NCBI GenBank assembly: GCA_021442155.1
Contig: CM038222.1
Coordinates: 108,999,121 to 109,063,120 of the forward strand
Reading direction: 5' to 3'
Length of the DNA: 64,000 nucleotides
Source: Cymbidium sinense
Taxonomy: Eukaryota > Streptophyta > Magnoliopsida > Asparagales > Orchidaceae
In this document: piece after piece, positions 37,480-48,675 of the stretch
How the letters are laid out: each line of letters starts with the position of its first letter
Position numbering within the stretch: the first letter of the stretch is position 1
The notes under the pieces: model-generated
What the model was told of the DNA's origin: nothing
What the model saw: only the letters and a program-made list of their open reading frames with translations
The model's database searches: none
Position numbers and translations under genes: made by a program

Positions 37480-38456
37480 TATGGAATCCAACATATCCTA
37501 GATAACATCTGATTTCTTTAACAATAGTTGGGGGTGGAAGTTTTTCTAAAATTTGCATTTTTTTTTCTCTATCCACTTCTATTCATTTTTTTGAAGTTTT
37601 ATGATCTAGTACTATTCCTTCTCTAACCATAAAATAAGTACTAAGTTTTTCTCTTCATATCTCCTAAGAAAGATGTCTAAGTGTTTTGTGCAATATTCAA
37701 ACATAAGATAAGAAACAGAAAAATCATCCATAAACACTTCAATGTAGATTTCAATTAACTCAAAAAAGAGCCATCATACAATGTTGAAATGTAGCAGGTG
37801 CATTACATAAGCCAAAAGGCATTGTTCTAAATACAAAGGTACCATAAGGACACTGAATAATGTTTTCTCTTGATCCCCAAGTGCTATGGTTATTTGATTA
37901 TATCTAAACTACACATCTAAAAAGAAATAATATGAATGGTCTGCTAACTTATCTAACATCTAACATTTGATCAATGAAAAGAAAAAAAATGATCTTTTCT
38001 TGTGGCTTTATTTAGCTTCTTATAGTCAATACAAATCCTCCATCCTATGACTATTCTAGTATGAATGATTTTATTATTTACATTAGTAATTATAATCATT
38101 CATCCTTTCTTAGGCACACAATGGATTTGACTTACCCATGTACTATCAGATATAGGATATATAATTCTTGCATCCAACTATTTTAAGATTTTCTTTTTTA
38201 ACAACTTTTTCACGATAGGATTTAGTCTCCTTGGATTTTCTATATATGGTTTACCATTTTCTTCCATTAAAATTATATGCATACATATTGAAGGACTAAT
38301 TCCTTTAAGGTTTGTTATTGTCCATCCAAATGCTTTTACACATTCTTTAAGAACTTCAATTAATTTATCTTCTTGATTTTCTTTTAAATTCATTGGGATG
38401 ATTATTGGTGATGCTGATTCATACCCTAGGTAAGCATATTTCAAGTGATTTGGCAA
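37480..38456 (-). pseudogene. Athila reverse transcriptase
   Basis: A 92-codon frame at 38178-38456 begins with LKYAYLGYESASPIIIPMNL and contains AFGWTITNLKGISPSICMHI and ILMEEN. The RT palm follows with TFVFRTMPFGLCNAPATFQH-like text across a frame change (about 37800-37850). The catalytic box is in IEVFMDDFSVS (about 37715-37750). The FMDDFSV form of the YxDD motif and the GISPSICMH segment are hallmarks of Athila. The rest is fragmented by stops and frameshifts. Confidence 0.85.
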
Positions 38457-38779
38457 TTGTTTAAATTTTAATTCATGGGGCTTCTATTATGGATGGTTTG
38501 AGATTCCTTCTTTCTATTTTTCATTTCTATTGGTTCAAACTTTTATTTAAATTGATTGTGTGTAATTCTAAGGACATCAATGTCTTCATATTCTTCCATC
38601 ATTATTTTGCATTTTTATCCTTTAAAATCATTTATGATATAAGAATTCAATTCTTTTTCTACTTTACTTTCACTTAACCCAATCTATAACATTCTTCAAT
38701 TTTGTCATCATAAAACTTAATACAGTTAAACACATTAAATTTAACTTCCTGGTCATTTACTCTCATTATTAATTTCTCT

Positions 38780-39110
38780 TTTTTGTATATCTACCATCGT
38801 TCTTTTAGTAGCTAAGAAAAGTCTCCCTAAATGAGAGGTGTATCTTTATCTTCCACCATATCCAATATGATAAAATCTGCAGTGAAAATAAATTCATCTA
38901 CCTTAACTAAAACATCCTTATTAATACCCTTAGGATATGTCAAAGATCTATTAGCTAAATGTAGAGTCACACTTGTAGGTTGTACTTCTCCTAATCCTAG
39001 TTTCTTTAAAATTGATAGAGGAATTAAGTTTATACTAATCCTAAATCACATAATGCCTTTCCAAAAAATTTATCCCCTACAATACAAGGAATAGTGAAAT
39101 TCCCTGAATT
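38780..39110 (-). pseudogene. Athila protease
   Basis: On the minus strand, corrected for frame changes, one reads FGKALCDLGL (about 39025-39065) followed by NLIPLSILKKLGLGEVQPTS, LHLANRSLTYPKGI and DFIILDMVEDKDTPLI. The D-x-G of the aspartic protease is kept as CDLG. The plus-strand frame 38831-39094 is its antisense shadow. Confidence 0.7.
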
Positions 39111-39599
39111 TTAAAATTTTTCAGGTAATTTTCTTTGAATTATTGCACCACATTATTCAGTAAAGGATACAATTTCATTTTCTCCTAATTTTCTTCTTTT
39201 GTATAGAATGTCTTTCATAAATTTAACATATGTAAGAATTTGTTTCAGCTTCTGTGAATGGTATATTTATTAATAATTTCTTAAATACTTCTAAAAATTT
39301 AGAAATCCAATTATCCACTTTTTTTTTTGAAGTTTTTGGGGAAATGGAGGTGGTGGTCTTTCTCTCATTTTACTAAATGATTGTATTTCTGCTTCATTTT
39401 TTCTTTAATTTCTTTGTTTTTATTTTCTTCCTTTTCTTTTTCTTTACTTAATATTTCATTTTCCTCATTTTAGTCTTTTAGCCTTATTTCTTTTAATTTC
39501 TTTCCACTTCTTAAGTCAAGTACCTTACATTATTATTTACCTTTATCTTTAGGATTTATTTTCATGTTACTAGGTAAATTCCCTTGTGATCTATTAGCT

Positions 39600-40148
39600 A
39601 GGTTATTAACCAGTTGCCCTAATTGAATCTCTAAATTTCTAATTGAAGCTCATTAGCTTTGTAATTAAGTTCCCATTTGTATCACTAATTTTTCTAAGGT
39701 GGGTTTCTTTTCCTTAGTTTGATTTTGTGGAAAGGGTTATAATTCCTAATGTTCCAATTTCTCATATTTCCATTTTGATTATAGTCATCATTATTATTCA
39801 AAGAAAAGTTTGGGTGATTCCTCCAACCTTGATTAATTGTGTTTGAATAAAGATCATTTGGTATATTTATGATATAGTTTGGCATTTCTAATCCTTATTA
39901 GTCTGATCTTGTAATACACATATTTCACCATTTTCTCCCGCTTGATTCATATTTTTATATTTTGATTAATTCCTAAACTATCTAATTTCTTAGATAGGAA
40001 AGCTACTTGTGAAGTCAACATTGCAATCATATCATTATTGTTAACAACAGCTACTTTCTTAGAATTTAATATATCAGAGGGCCATTGAAAGTTGATAGTA
40101 TCCATTTTTTCTATTAAAGTATAAGCTTCTCGAAAAAGGTTTTGATAT
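39600..40148 (-). pseudogene. Athila gag C-terminal part
   Basis: PFREAYTLIEKMDTINFQWP (about 40082-40143), SDILNSKKVAVVNNNDMIAM, then LTSQVAFLSKKLDSLGINQN (about 39960-40015), and the Asn-rich NQGWRNHPNFSLNNN (about 39790-39845). This matches the C-terminal third of Athila gag. Upstream gag is lost at 40148. Confidence 0.75.
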
Positions 40149-40990
40149 TAAACTTCTTGAAAAAGTTATTATACTCTAATATAGAATGAGCAGAGTATCA
40201 TTCCCATGAAGATTAAGGAAAAGTACAATATTAATTTATATTAAGTTAATTACTAATCTACTTTTTTAAAAACTCAATTTATCTAACTAAATGCATGAGC
40301 TTAATTTAAAATGAAAATCTACTGTTTTATAAGATATTTAAATGATGAATTTTTTATATTTTATATTTTTATAGAAAATAAAAGTATTTTTCTTAATTTT
40401 AAAAGGAGTACTCTAAATTTATGGAGTTTTTCGATAATTCATTATATTAAACTAAGTGGTGAATTCATTTCAAGCTTGTAGCGTTAACCAAGAGCAAAAA
40501 TGCTATACCCTCTATATCTAGAGAAGTATAACCAAACCAATCTCTTTATTAAGTTTTATGCCTAGTACTAAATTAAATTTGATTGGTTGCATTACCCATA
40601 TTACCTTTAAAATGATTATAAATCATAAAATAATCATATTTTTAATGGCTATTTAGCACTTCTAGACTATTTAATGCATTCGTGATTATTTAGTATATTT
40701 AGTTTCCTTTTTTTAATTATTATTCTAAGATTATGTTGATAACTCTAGATCACACTTGATTTTAACTATGTAGTCAGCCAGATGACAAGTAAATAAAGCA
40801 TGGTAAAAAGCAAAACATAATTTCTTGAAAGGAGTAAATATTTTTCTTATATTAATCCACAAAACATAGTCTAATAGAACACACACACATTCTAATCTCA
40901 CATAAATTCAAAGCAGTTCTTAGACTAGTACTTCATAATAAAAAGAACGAAAAAGAATGCCATATTAAACATAGTAAAATAAGATGAGGA
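40149..40990. other. AT-rich segment, origin unclear
   Basis: No coding motif. It abuts the truncated Athila gag and may be part of the LTR-like sequence that follows; there is no clear boundary. Confidence 0.3.
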
Positions 40991-41850
40991 TAACCAAAGA
41001 AGAAAGAAAAAAGCACACCGACTAGATCTTCTAAGTCCACTCCTCGAATCCTCTACTGCTTCCTCATGACAATATTGAGGCATCCTTTACTGAAAATCCT
41101 TGATTATCAATCTCCTCCACCTCTTGCTTAAGAAAGCACTCTTTCACACTACCCTTACACACTCTCACAGCACTTGGAGTATCACTCTCCAAGTGTTTTA
41201 TAAAGAAAACACACACACACTCACCCTCTTGTTAAGAAAAATAGAAAAAGAACAATCTAAGAAAAATATTTCTTTCTCTTGGAAATGCCCCTATATATAT
41301 CCTAAATACAACCTTGGTCAGTTGTCCAGATGCTCCTATCATAACTACCTTGAAAACTACTTGAAACCATTGATCAACCATTATGAATCTATTATATTGG
41401 GTCATAGCATAGTGATGCTATTTATGTAGTGGTGTGGTACTAGAAGTGGCACCCGTAGTACTGATGATCTAGTGTTGTGGCACTTTGCTTGCTGCTTATC
41501 CCTCATATTTTTTCTCTAGTATAGTACCATTGCACTACTTATGTAGTGCCTAGGCACTATCCTTGCTATAAAACTATCCCAAAATTAGTCTGATTTGGCA
41601 TCGCAGTATTGTTGATATAGCGCTTAGGCCCTGGCCTTGATGTAAAATTGCCTTAATTTAGGCCATTTATAGCGTCACTATGCTGCTTTTATAGTGCTTA
41701 AGCATTGGGCCTAAATTCCTTTGTTTATCATTTTTATAACATTTTTGTTATAACATAAATTATACTTAAAATAAACACATTTTAACATAAAAACACCCTA
41801 TAAATGCATTAAAATTACGTAAACTTTTATAATTTTAACAACCTACTCTA
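40991..41850. repeat. LTR-like sequence with GC boxes
   Basis: A leader-like part with caccctcttgttaagaaaaa and acacactctcac words (41090-41260) is followed by GC/AC boxes (gtggcacccgtagtactg; tagtgcctaggcac; atagcgcttaggc; 41430-41720). The general organisation resembles 2281-3060. The 109-codon frame at 41100-41429 shows no recognisable similarity and I do not call it a gene. Confidence 0.4.
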
Positions 41851-41899
41851 GTGACTCCTCTAAGAGTGTCAATGGAAAAGCTTGTAGAAGCAATCTAGA

Positions 41900-42090
41900 A
41901 TAAAGATTATTTCAAGTGACTGTCACCCATGAAGGCTAATGGAGTGTGTGATTGGTCGAGGTTTTGATCTTATCATTGTTCATGGCCACGACACTAAGGA
42001 GTGCCACCATTTTAAAAGCTTAGTGAATGATTTAATAAAAGTGAGGAAGATCAAGGAGTTCATCAAGAAGAAAGACAAATAGCCATCAAA
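41900..42090 (+). pseudogene. Tat-C gag C-terminal end
   Basis: SPMKANG, HGHDTKECHHFKSLVNDLIK and VRKIKEFIKKKDK resemble the zinc-knuckle region of Tat gag (H-G-H-x-T-x-E-C). It is truncated upstream and followed by a stop. Confidence 0.6.
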
Positions 42091-42239
42091 GCTAGTAATG
42101 AGCCTATACCCACACACACACACAATATTCATATTACTAGAGTAAAACCCACTATCTATGGGGACGATGATGAGTCATCTAAAAATGTGAGTATGAAAAG
42201 AATACAATTTGGAGATACTATCATGCAAGTGAGTATTTT

Positions 42240-42500
42240 ATAAAGGGATAGACTCGCTATTGAGAATTCCTACAACGATGTAGTTGTTGTAATAGCCTTG
42301 ATTACTAATAATTAAGTAGGAAGCATTTTGATTGACATAGGAAACTCAACCAATATCATCTTTAAATCAATCTTTGATAAATTAGTCCTAATGATTCCCA
42401 AACTTGTTCCCATTGAGGGGATGATTACTCTCCCTATCATTGGGGGGAAGGCAACAAGTAAATCATAGATATGGCCAACTTCATTGTAGTAGAGACCCCT
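42240..42500 (+). pseudogene. Tat-C protease
   Basis: NDVVVVIALITN, two stops, then GSILIDIGNSTNIIFKSIFD and KLVP.EGMITLPIIGGKA. The catalytic triplet DSG of the family reads DIG here, keeping the aspartate. Stops make it non-functional. Confidence 0.65.
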
Positions 42501-42849
42501 ACTACCTATAATATTATCTTTAGTCGACTCTATTCAACACATTTAGAGTGATAGTATCGACGTATCATGTAGCCATCAAATTCTTTGCTAGAAGAGAAGA
42601 GATTACCATCAAGGGGAATCTTAATCAATCTCTCACATGCTATTTGACAGCCATTTGGCAGGTCGAGTAGGGAAGATGAAGTATAATAACTAGATATAGT
42701 GTAAATATGAATCAAAATCCTTAGGTCGAAGAAATTTTGATCACACAGAGAAATGGGCAAGCATTAAGGGTTAGCTTAGCTTTCTATCTTGACCACTCAT
42801 TCAAATTTAATGAATAATATAGATGTATTTGTCTACATAGAAGTGGAGA

Positions 42850-43490
42850 TGCTAGGAATTGATATTAACATTACTTATCATCACTTGAATGTTTGCACAG
42901 AAGCATAACCTATCAAGCAAAAAATGAGGAAAATAGTAGTTATACTCGATGAGCCTATCAAGGAGGAGGCAACTAAACTACTCACACTTGATTTCATTAA
43001 AGAAGTTTTATACCCCAAATAAGTGTCTAATGTAGTGATGGTGCAAAATTCAGGTAGCAAATAGAAGATCTATGTTGACTTCACCAACTTAAACTCGACG
43101 TATCCGAAGGATGGATATCCTCTCCTATGAATAGATGAGCTTGTGAACTTGGTGGTTGGAGTCTCGGTGATGAGTTTCTTAGATGCATTTTTAGGATATC
43201 ATCAAATTTAGATGCACTTTGTAGACTCTAAGAAAATGTCTTTCATTAGTGCTGAAGGATTATACTGCTACAGAGTTTTGGCTTTTGGGCACACAAATGT
43301 GAGGTTGACCACCTGGAGACTCGTTGATCTAGTTTTCAAAAAGCATAATGGTAGAAATGTACAAATTTATGTTGATAACTTGCTAGTAAAAAGTATGTCA
43401 CCATTACAACATATCTGAGATCTTAAGGAGACATTCACCACACTTAAAAAGTATAACATGCATGTGTTGTTTAATATTAGTATAAGGAGA
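42850..43490 (+). pseudogene. Tat-C reverse transcriptase (truncated)
   Basis: KLLTLDFIKEVLYPKxVSNV (about 42975-43033), VMVQNSG, KIYVDFTNLNSTYPKDGYPL (about 43066-43125), IDELVNL, MSFLDAFLGYHQI (about 43170-43208), then an open frame 43212-43418 with SFISAEGLYCYRVLAFGHTN and YVDNLLVKS (about 43368-43394), then LKETFTTLKKYNMHV. The catalytic box is YVDN instead of YVDD, so the second metal-binding Asp is lost. It is cut at about 43490 by the Tat-B LTR. Confidence 0.8.
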
Positions 43491-43494
43491 TACT

Positions 43495-46400
43495 ATTGCA
43501 GATTTTAAGGGGTATTTATTAAAATGATTGAGTACGACATCAAGAAATATTGCATTACTATAAAAGGTAGAAATATCACCCTCAATGGACTCAATCATAT
43601 AATAAGAACTCTTAAGCTTGATGAGTTTATGTGTATCAAAGATTTTTCCCCAACTTTACATCAATGAACTAAAGTAGGGTTTAGTTTAAGCCGAGTTCTT
43701 AACTTTTCTATAAGGACAAGCCCCCATATATAATTACATCTTTGGAAATGGGGATTTTCTAAGAATACTCTTGATAAAAGTAGTTGATTAGTGTCTCTAA
43801 AAATTTTCAAAGTTTAATCACAAAGGATTAATGATCATGGGAAAGTCAAATAGGAAAGCTCAAATAGGCAGAGTTCTTAACAGAGTCCGCAGGAGGATAA
43901 GTAAGAAGCACTTACGATACTATGAAGCCTAGTGAGCGCTTCAATTTATTTTATTATGAGGATTTATATTTTTAAAATTGAGAATTAAGATTATTTAAAT
44001 TAACATTTTATCATAAAGCTATGACATATATTCTAACAATACTTAATTATGAAGATGCTTAAGAGATAAGAACTTACACTCATAAAAAGTGAGAAGCTAG
44101 CAGCCTCTAAACCTATACCTAAAATGCTCAAGCACGAACTAAGAGCTTGATTTTATTTTAATCAAGTAAATTAGGATATGTTAGTTTATTTTTTCTAGAG
44201 AAAGTGAGCTAACCATGATTCTTCTAAACTTATCAACTGCTAGGAGTTGCTACCAACTGACACCTCCTACTATTCAAAATCAAGTGGGATGGTCTTATGT
44301 AAATGAAATATAACTAAGTATTATTTCTTAGGAATGGATCTAGAACTCTAAACTCACTCTCTAAGAGACTATATTATGAGTGGTATGAAAAATCATGACT
44401 TAGACTAATGCAATAAAATTTATATATTTTATTTTATTTTGACTCAGCATTTTGATCCAAGGCTTAGGATGGTTTATGTCTACATGGATGATGAAGTAAA
44501 GTTATTGGCTAAATTTGAAAGAAAAGGTGTTCTTCACTACAAGAGAAGTGTTCTCACAGATCAAGCTCTGTCCCTTATCATACAAAAGTGGAATAGAATA
44601 AGATGCAAGCATGATCTTATAGCACACAACAAACAGCTAAGCAATTGCTACATTTTTTATCTTCATCAAATTTTTAGGCTTTAAAGTGAAGTTATGAGTT
44701 ATTAAAACTTTAATTAGATTTGATCAATGGGGTAGAAAATTTAGGTCCTTAGAGAGACTATTATATCCAGGCCAAATAGCAAACATTCAAACTTTAAGAA
44801 ACCTAAAAAACATGCAATTTCTATTTCACAATCAATATAAACAAACCACATAATCATCATCAATTAAAAGAATAAAATGTTGGTGCAACTTAGTACCAAT
44901 ATAAACCTCAAAAAAGAGGAAAAAATATGGGTAACCGAGCTCTACCCTTATATAGTCTGGATTACAATTACAATTAAATGAAACTATAGTGGGTCTTTAA
45001 TCTTCATCTTCATCTTCATGAGTTGGACAATCCAGGCATCACAAGGCCTCCCAGCTCAAGGCCTTTTAGCCACTACTCATTCTAAACCTCATATTTCTAA
45101 TCTTAAACTTATTACTTAAGATAGATAGCCTTGGTGACCAAAGGCAGGCGCCTACCTTGGGTCACCAAAGTTTATCTATCTTAATGGATTATGCTATGGA
45201 CTTAAGTAGCACCTACAAACAAAAGTATTTATAAATTTTATTGTATTAGTCTCTAAAGCACAATCCCTTGCAGAAAATAATATTAGCCTAATGTCATCCT
45301 GACATCCAATATATGCATAAACACCCTAACATCCAGTTTAAGACATTACATTACTAAACAAAACATCTATCCACACCAAGGCACCATCTTAACTTAATTT
45401 AAGTATTGATGAACTAGCATTCTAGAATGTGCACTAGAGTTAGTGTGGTATGACAAAACTAGGCTTCAACATTTAAGTTATGCTGTGAAGAAGATTACTT
45501 AATCTTACCATTCAAGGGTCATTACAATTTAAGTGGTTAGTGATTTCTTAGAATGAATTTTAGATTTTGTTTTATCTCTTTAATTTTTCTTGAATTTAGA
45601 GTCTTAAAGAGTAAGTAGTGGAGTGGAGTCCACTTCAAACCCTAACCTTATGTTGAACCTTAGGATGAATTTTGTAACTTTTAATCATCTTAATGAAGCA
45701 TCAAGAAACTTTTTATATTAAGTCATATGTTTGGATTTGATTTAAATGTTATTTTAAAAATATGAAGTTCAGATTAATGGATTTAAACTATAGTTGGTTT
45801 GGTAGTATTTTCTTGGTTTTGCTTCATCACTTCTTAATATTCATTTAAAGGAATGGCCTACTTAAAGGAGTTATTAGATTTAATACATATATTTATCACT
45901 AAAGAATTCCACAGTTTGGTGCATAAATAGATTGATATATTTTATTTATTGATATTTTATTTAGGATTTAAAGATATATATATATATATAGATATATATA
46001 TAATAATAAAAAATTTTAAAGTGTTTAAAGATTTAAAAGTATTTTAACCTTACTATGTATTTCACTACAAAATGTAAGGTATGTGCTATTATTAGACTAG
46101 GGAAGTGAGATAATCTAAGTCCCCCTTGGAACTGCTTTAAGTCACATGCTCCCAAGATGTACAAACTATATACCTTCTAAGCATGTAGGTCATACATATA
46201 GGTATAGATTCATGCTTAAGCTATCATAATTAATTTAGGTTTGCACTAATAAATACTTAAATTTATTAGAAAAATGAATTTAAAATTTAATAGTGATAAT
46301 AACCACACTATTAATTCAAGACTTGCAATTAATGAAATCTCTTTCTACTTTTATTGTTTTTGAAACATGAATGCATTAACCATATAAGACACATTTTTAC

Positions 46401-46990
46401 AAGGTGATTGAAGCAAAGTAATTAGACATCACCAAACAACCCATTTAATGTCTTAAGGCTAGTCATATGAATATAATCACACTTAAGCCTAATCAAATTC
46501 ATTAAGCATTAATTTAAAATTTTATGTTATTTAAACCTAATGAGGAGGCAAAAAGTCTAAGGTTGTTCATTAACCCATGTCTGCACATTAAGTAATTTAA
46601 AAATGATTTCAGTGATTTTTATATATTAATTAAGGTTAATTAATTAATTTAATCTATTAAGCTTAAAAGAGCCCAAAATTTAATTATACTTTAAACATAA
46701 GCCCAAAAATCATGATAAAATTTTCAAACATAAATGAACATGAAATAACATATCCTAAAAGTTCTAATGCAATTGGGCATATATTTAAGGGTGACCACTC
46801 AAGAAAGGCGCACTTTTGCAAGCCCCCGTGCCATTTTTGTAGGATGTTCAGGGAGTTCATTCTTCATGAGGAAGATTAATATATATTCAACTAGATTTCC
46901 CCTAACATTATGTTATGGTTTATTTACATATGAGTTCTACTTCTTATGAACATAAGCATTAATAATTAATTACCCCTCTTACCATAATAA
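43495..46990 (-). repeat. Tat-B LTR (left, 3' LTR)
   Basis: Divergent but collinear with the Tat-A LTR: ggactcaatcatataataag / aactcttaagcttgatg (43588-43624) pairs with ggattcgatcattgcaataa...ctcctaaggctaatg; tataaggacaagcccc (43720) pairs with tataaaggcaagtctc; ttctaagaatactcttgat (43760) pairs with tcctaagaatactctcgat. The left end near 43495 meets Tat-C RT; the right end is set only by the change to 3'-UTR-like sequence. Contains a (TA)n patch at 45973-46002. Confidence 0.6.
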
Positions 46991-47329
46991 GAGCGTGTTC
47001 TCAATTAAAGTTGAAAATAAATATATCTATCTGATATGAATTAGTGTCTAGAGGTGTGATGTGAATGACTATCTAGAGGAAATAGTAGAGTAGTCCAAAT
47101 CAAGATCCCATGGCTCTATTATCTCTAGATTGATGTTATTTCAATCAACCAACATCAGAATGTTATTAGTTGTAATGACCAGGGAGTCGGATTAGCAGCC
47201 ACGGGTTGCCTCATCTCAAATATCTGGAGTATACTAGATGTTTTGCATGGATGTTTAGTGAATTAAGGGTAAACGTGATTTATAAGTTCATCCAATAATT
47301 TAATGATGTCTGTGTTGTAGACATATGTA
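46991..47329 (-). other. Tat-B 3' UTR between LTR and array
   Basis: Non-coding, with no recognised motif. Its place between an LTR and a tandem array parallels Tat-A. Confidence 0.35.
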
Positions 47330-47940
47330 GGACTTACATCCATTAGAATGTCGTTGGGGTGTTCGCATAGTAAGCACAAGGGTTGTACTTACATCCTTTT
47401 GGAGTGTTAGTATATTTTAAAAGTTTGCATGGAAAATATATGGATTAGACTTACTTCCCTTGGGAATGCTAAATAGGTTTGGATGTTTGTATGGTGAACA
47501 AATAGATTAGAATTACATCCCAAGGAAGGCCATTAGGGTGTTCTTATGGCGAACATAAAGATTTGACTGACATCCCTTTGGAATACTAATATATTTTAGA
47601 AGTTCACATGGTGAACTATATGGATTGGAATTACATCCCTTGGAATGCCAGTAGGTTTTAGATGTTCACATGGTGAACATATAAATTGGATGTACATCTC
47701 TTTGGAATGCTAGATAAGGTTTAAATGTTCACATGGTGAACAAATAGATTAGGCTTACATCCTTTTGGAATGTCAGATAGGGTTTAGATGTTCACATGGA
47801 AAATGTATAGATTGGACTTACATCACTTTAGAATGCCAATAGGGTTTTGATGTTTGCACGGTGAATGTATAGATTGGACTTACATCTTTTTGCAATGCTA
47901 GATAGGGTTTAGATGTTTGCTGGGTGAACGTAAAAGTGTT
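47330..47940. repeat. 63-bp tandem array (Tat-B 3' UTR)
   Basis: About ten diverged units. The word g(g)acttacatcc or a variant recurs at about 47331, 47387, 47449, 47511, 47564, 47628, 47689, 47752, 47815 and 47878, mostly 61-64 apart. Later units contain ttggaatgctagatagggtt and tgttcacatggtgaaca, an inverted repeat with 7-base arms and a 3-base loop. It lies between the LTR and the coding part of Tat-B, as the 167-bp array does in Tat-A. Confidence 0.85.
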
Positions 47941-47984
47941 TTGTTTGATTTTTTTATATATGTATAATTTTTAAGATAAAACAC

Positions 47985-48560
47985 CTCGGCACTGTAAATA
48001 AAGCACTGCAGTGCTAGTGGGTCAGGGCCATGGCATCAAGAAGTTAGCACTTCAGTTCCTGATACTCCATGACTCAACATGGGTGAGACAGCTCCATGGC
48101 GCTATCAGGTAGGAACATGCATCTCAAAACCATAGAGGGTAGCGCTTCAGTGATGTCTACTCAGTGTCATAATGCTAAGGTGCCATAAAGAATAACAAAA
48201 TTGGGTTAACTATTTGACTGATGCCTAGGCACTACCAAAGTGACATCACGGCACCAATCAAAAGTCATTCAAAGGTTGACAGGCTAGTAGGCACATTTAA
48301 TAAGAAAAGACAACTTTTGACTAGCTCCATGACACTACGTCAAAGCACCATCATGCTCCATCAATTTCTAACACGCTTTTTAGTTCTGGTTACAAAATTA
48401 ATGTTAATAAATATTAATAAATACTATTTTTTTACTAACATAATAACAATCTTGACTAGTTGACCAGTGCATAAGCACAGCATTGGGGGCGCTACAGCAC
48501 TGGGCATAAACCTCAAAAATTGTCAGGCCAACACCTCAGAATTGTAGAAGTAGTGTCACT
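47985..48560. repeat. GC-box cluster, 5' side of element II
   Basis: Boxes include the perfect 14-base palindrome agcactgcagtgct (48002-48015), tccatggcgctatc, agggtagcgcttcag and gggggcgctacagcactggg (48486-48505). They alternate with AT-rich filler. Confidence 0.65.
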
Positions 48561-48675
48561 ATGCTTGGTCTAGTCTATAAATAGAACCATTAGGCTGCCA
48601 AAATTTGTATTTTAAAGCCTTTGTTTTTCTTAGAAGTTCTTGCGACCCTTTTTTTCTAGCTTTTTCATGGTTGTA

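Larger units (their letters stand above)
36834..40148 (-). mobile_element. Athila-type Gypsy remnant
   Basis: A minus-strand gag-pol remnant with Athila-specific motifs in order from right to left: gag C-terminal part, protease, RT, RNase H and the beginning of the sequence after RNase H (WYADIINYLVSDII, 36843-36880). It is cut on the left by the Tat-A LTR end and on the right near 40148 by unrelated sequence. LTRs, integrase and most of gag are missing. Many stops are present. Confidence 0.85.
41860..43490 (+). mobile_element. Tat-C: plus-strand Tat-type gag-pol fragment
   Basis: Contains the end of gag (HGHDTKECHHFKSLVNDLIK, from about 41979), a protease (VVVVIALITN, ILIDIGNSTNII) and the N-terminal two thirds of RT, all in one orientation and order. 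It stops abruptly near 43490, where an LTR of the Tat-B element begins. LTRs, RNase H and integrase are not found nearby. Confidence 0.75.

Noticed and set aside
38831..39094. 87-codon plus-strand frame
   Set aside because: Antisense shadow of the Athila protease.
41100..41429. 109-codon plus-strand frame
   Set aside because: Composition follows the AC/CT-rich leader-like sequence; no motif, no splice context and no relative seen.
47330..47940. 63-bp repeats as a CRISPR-like array
   Set aside because: All of the unit is repeated; there are no unique spacers. It is a minisatellite.
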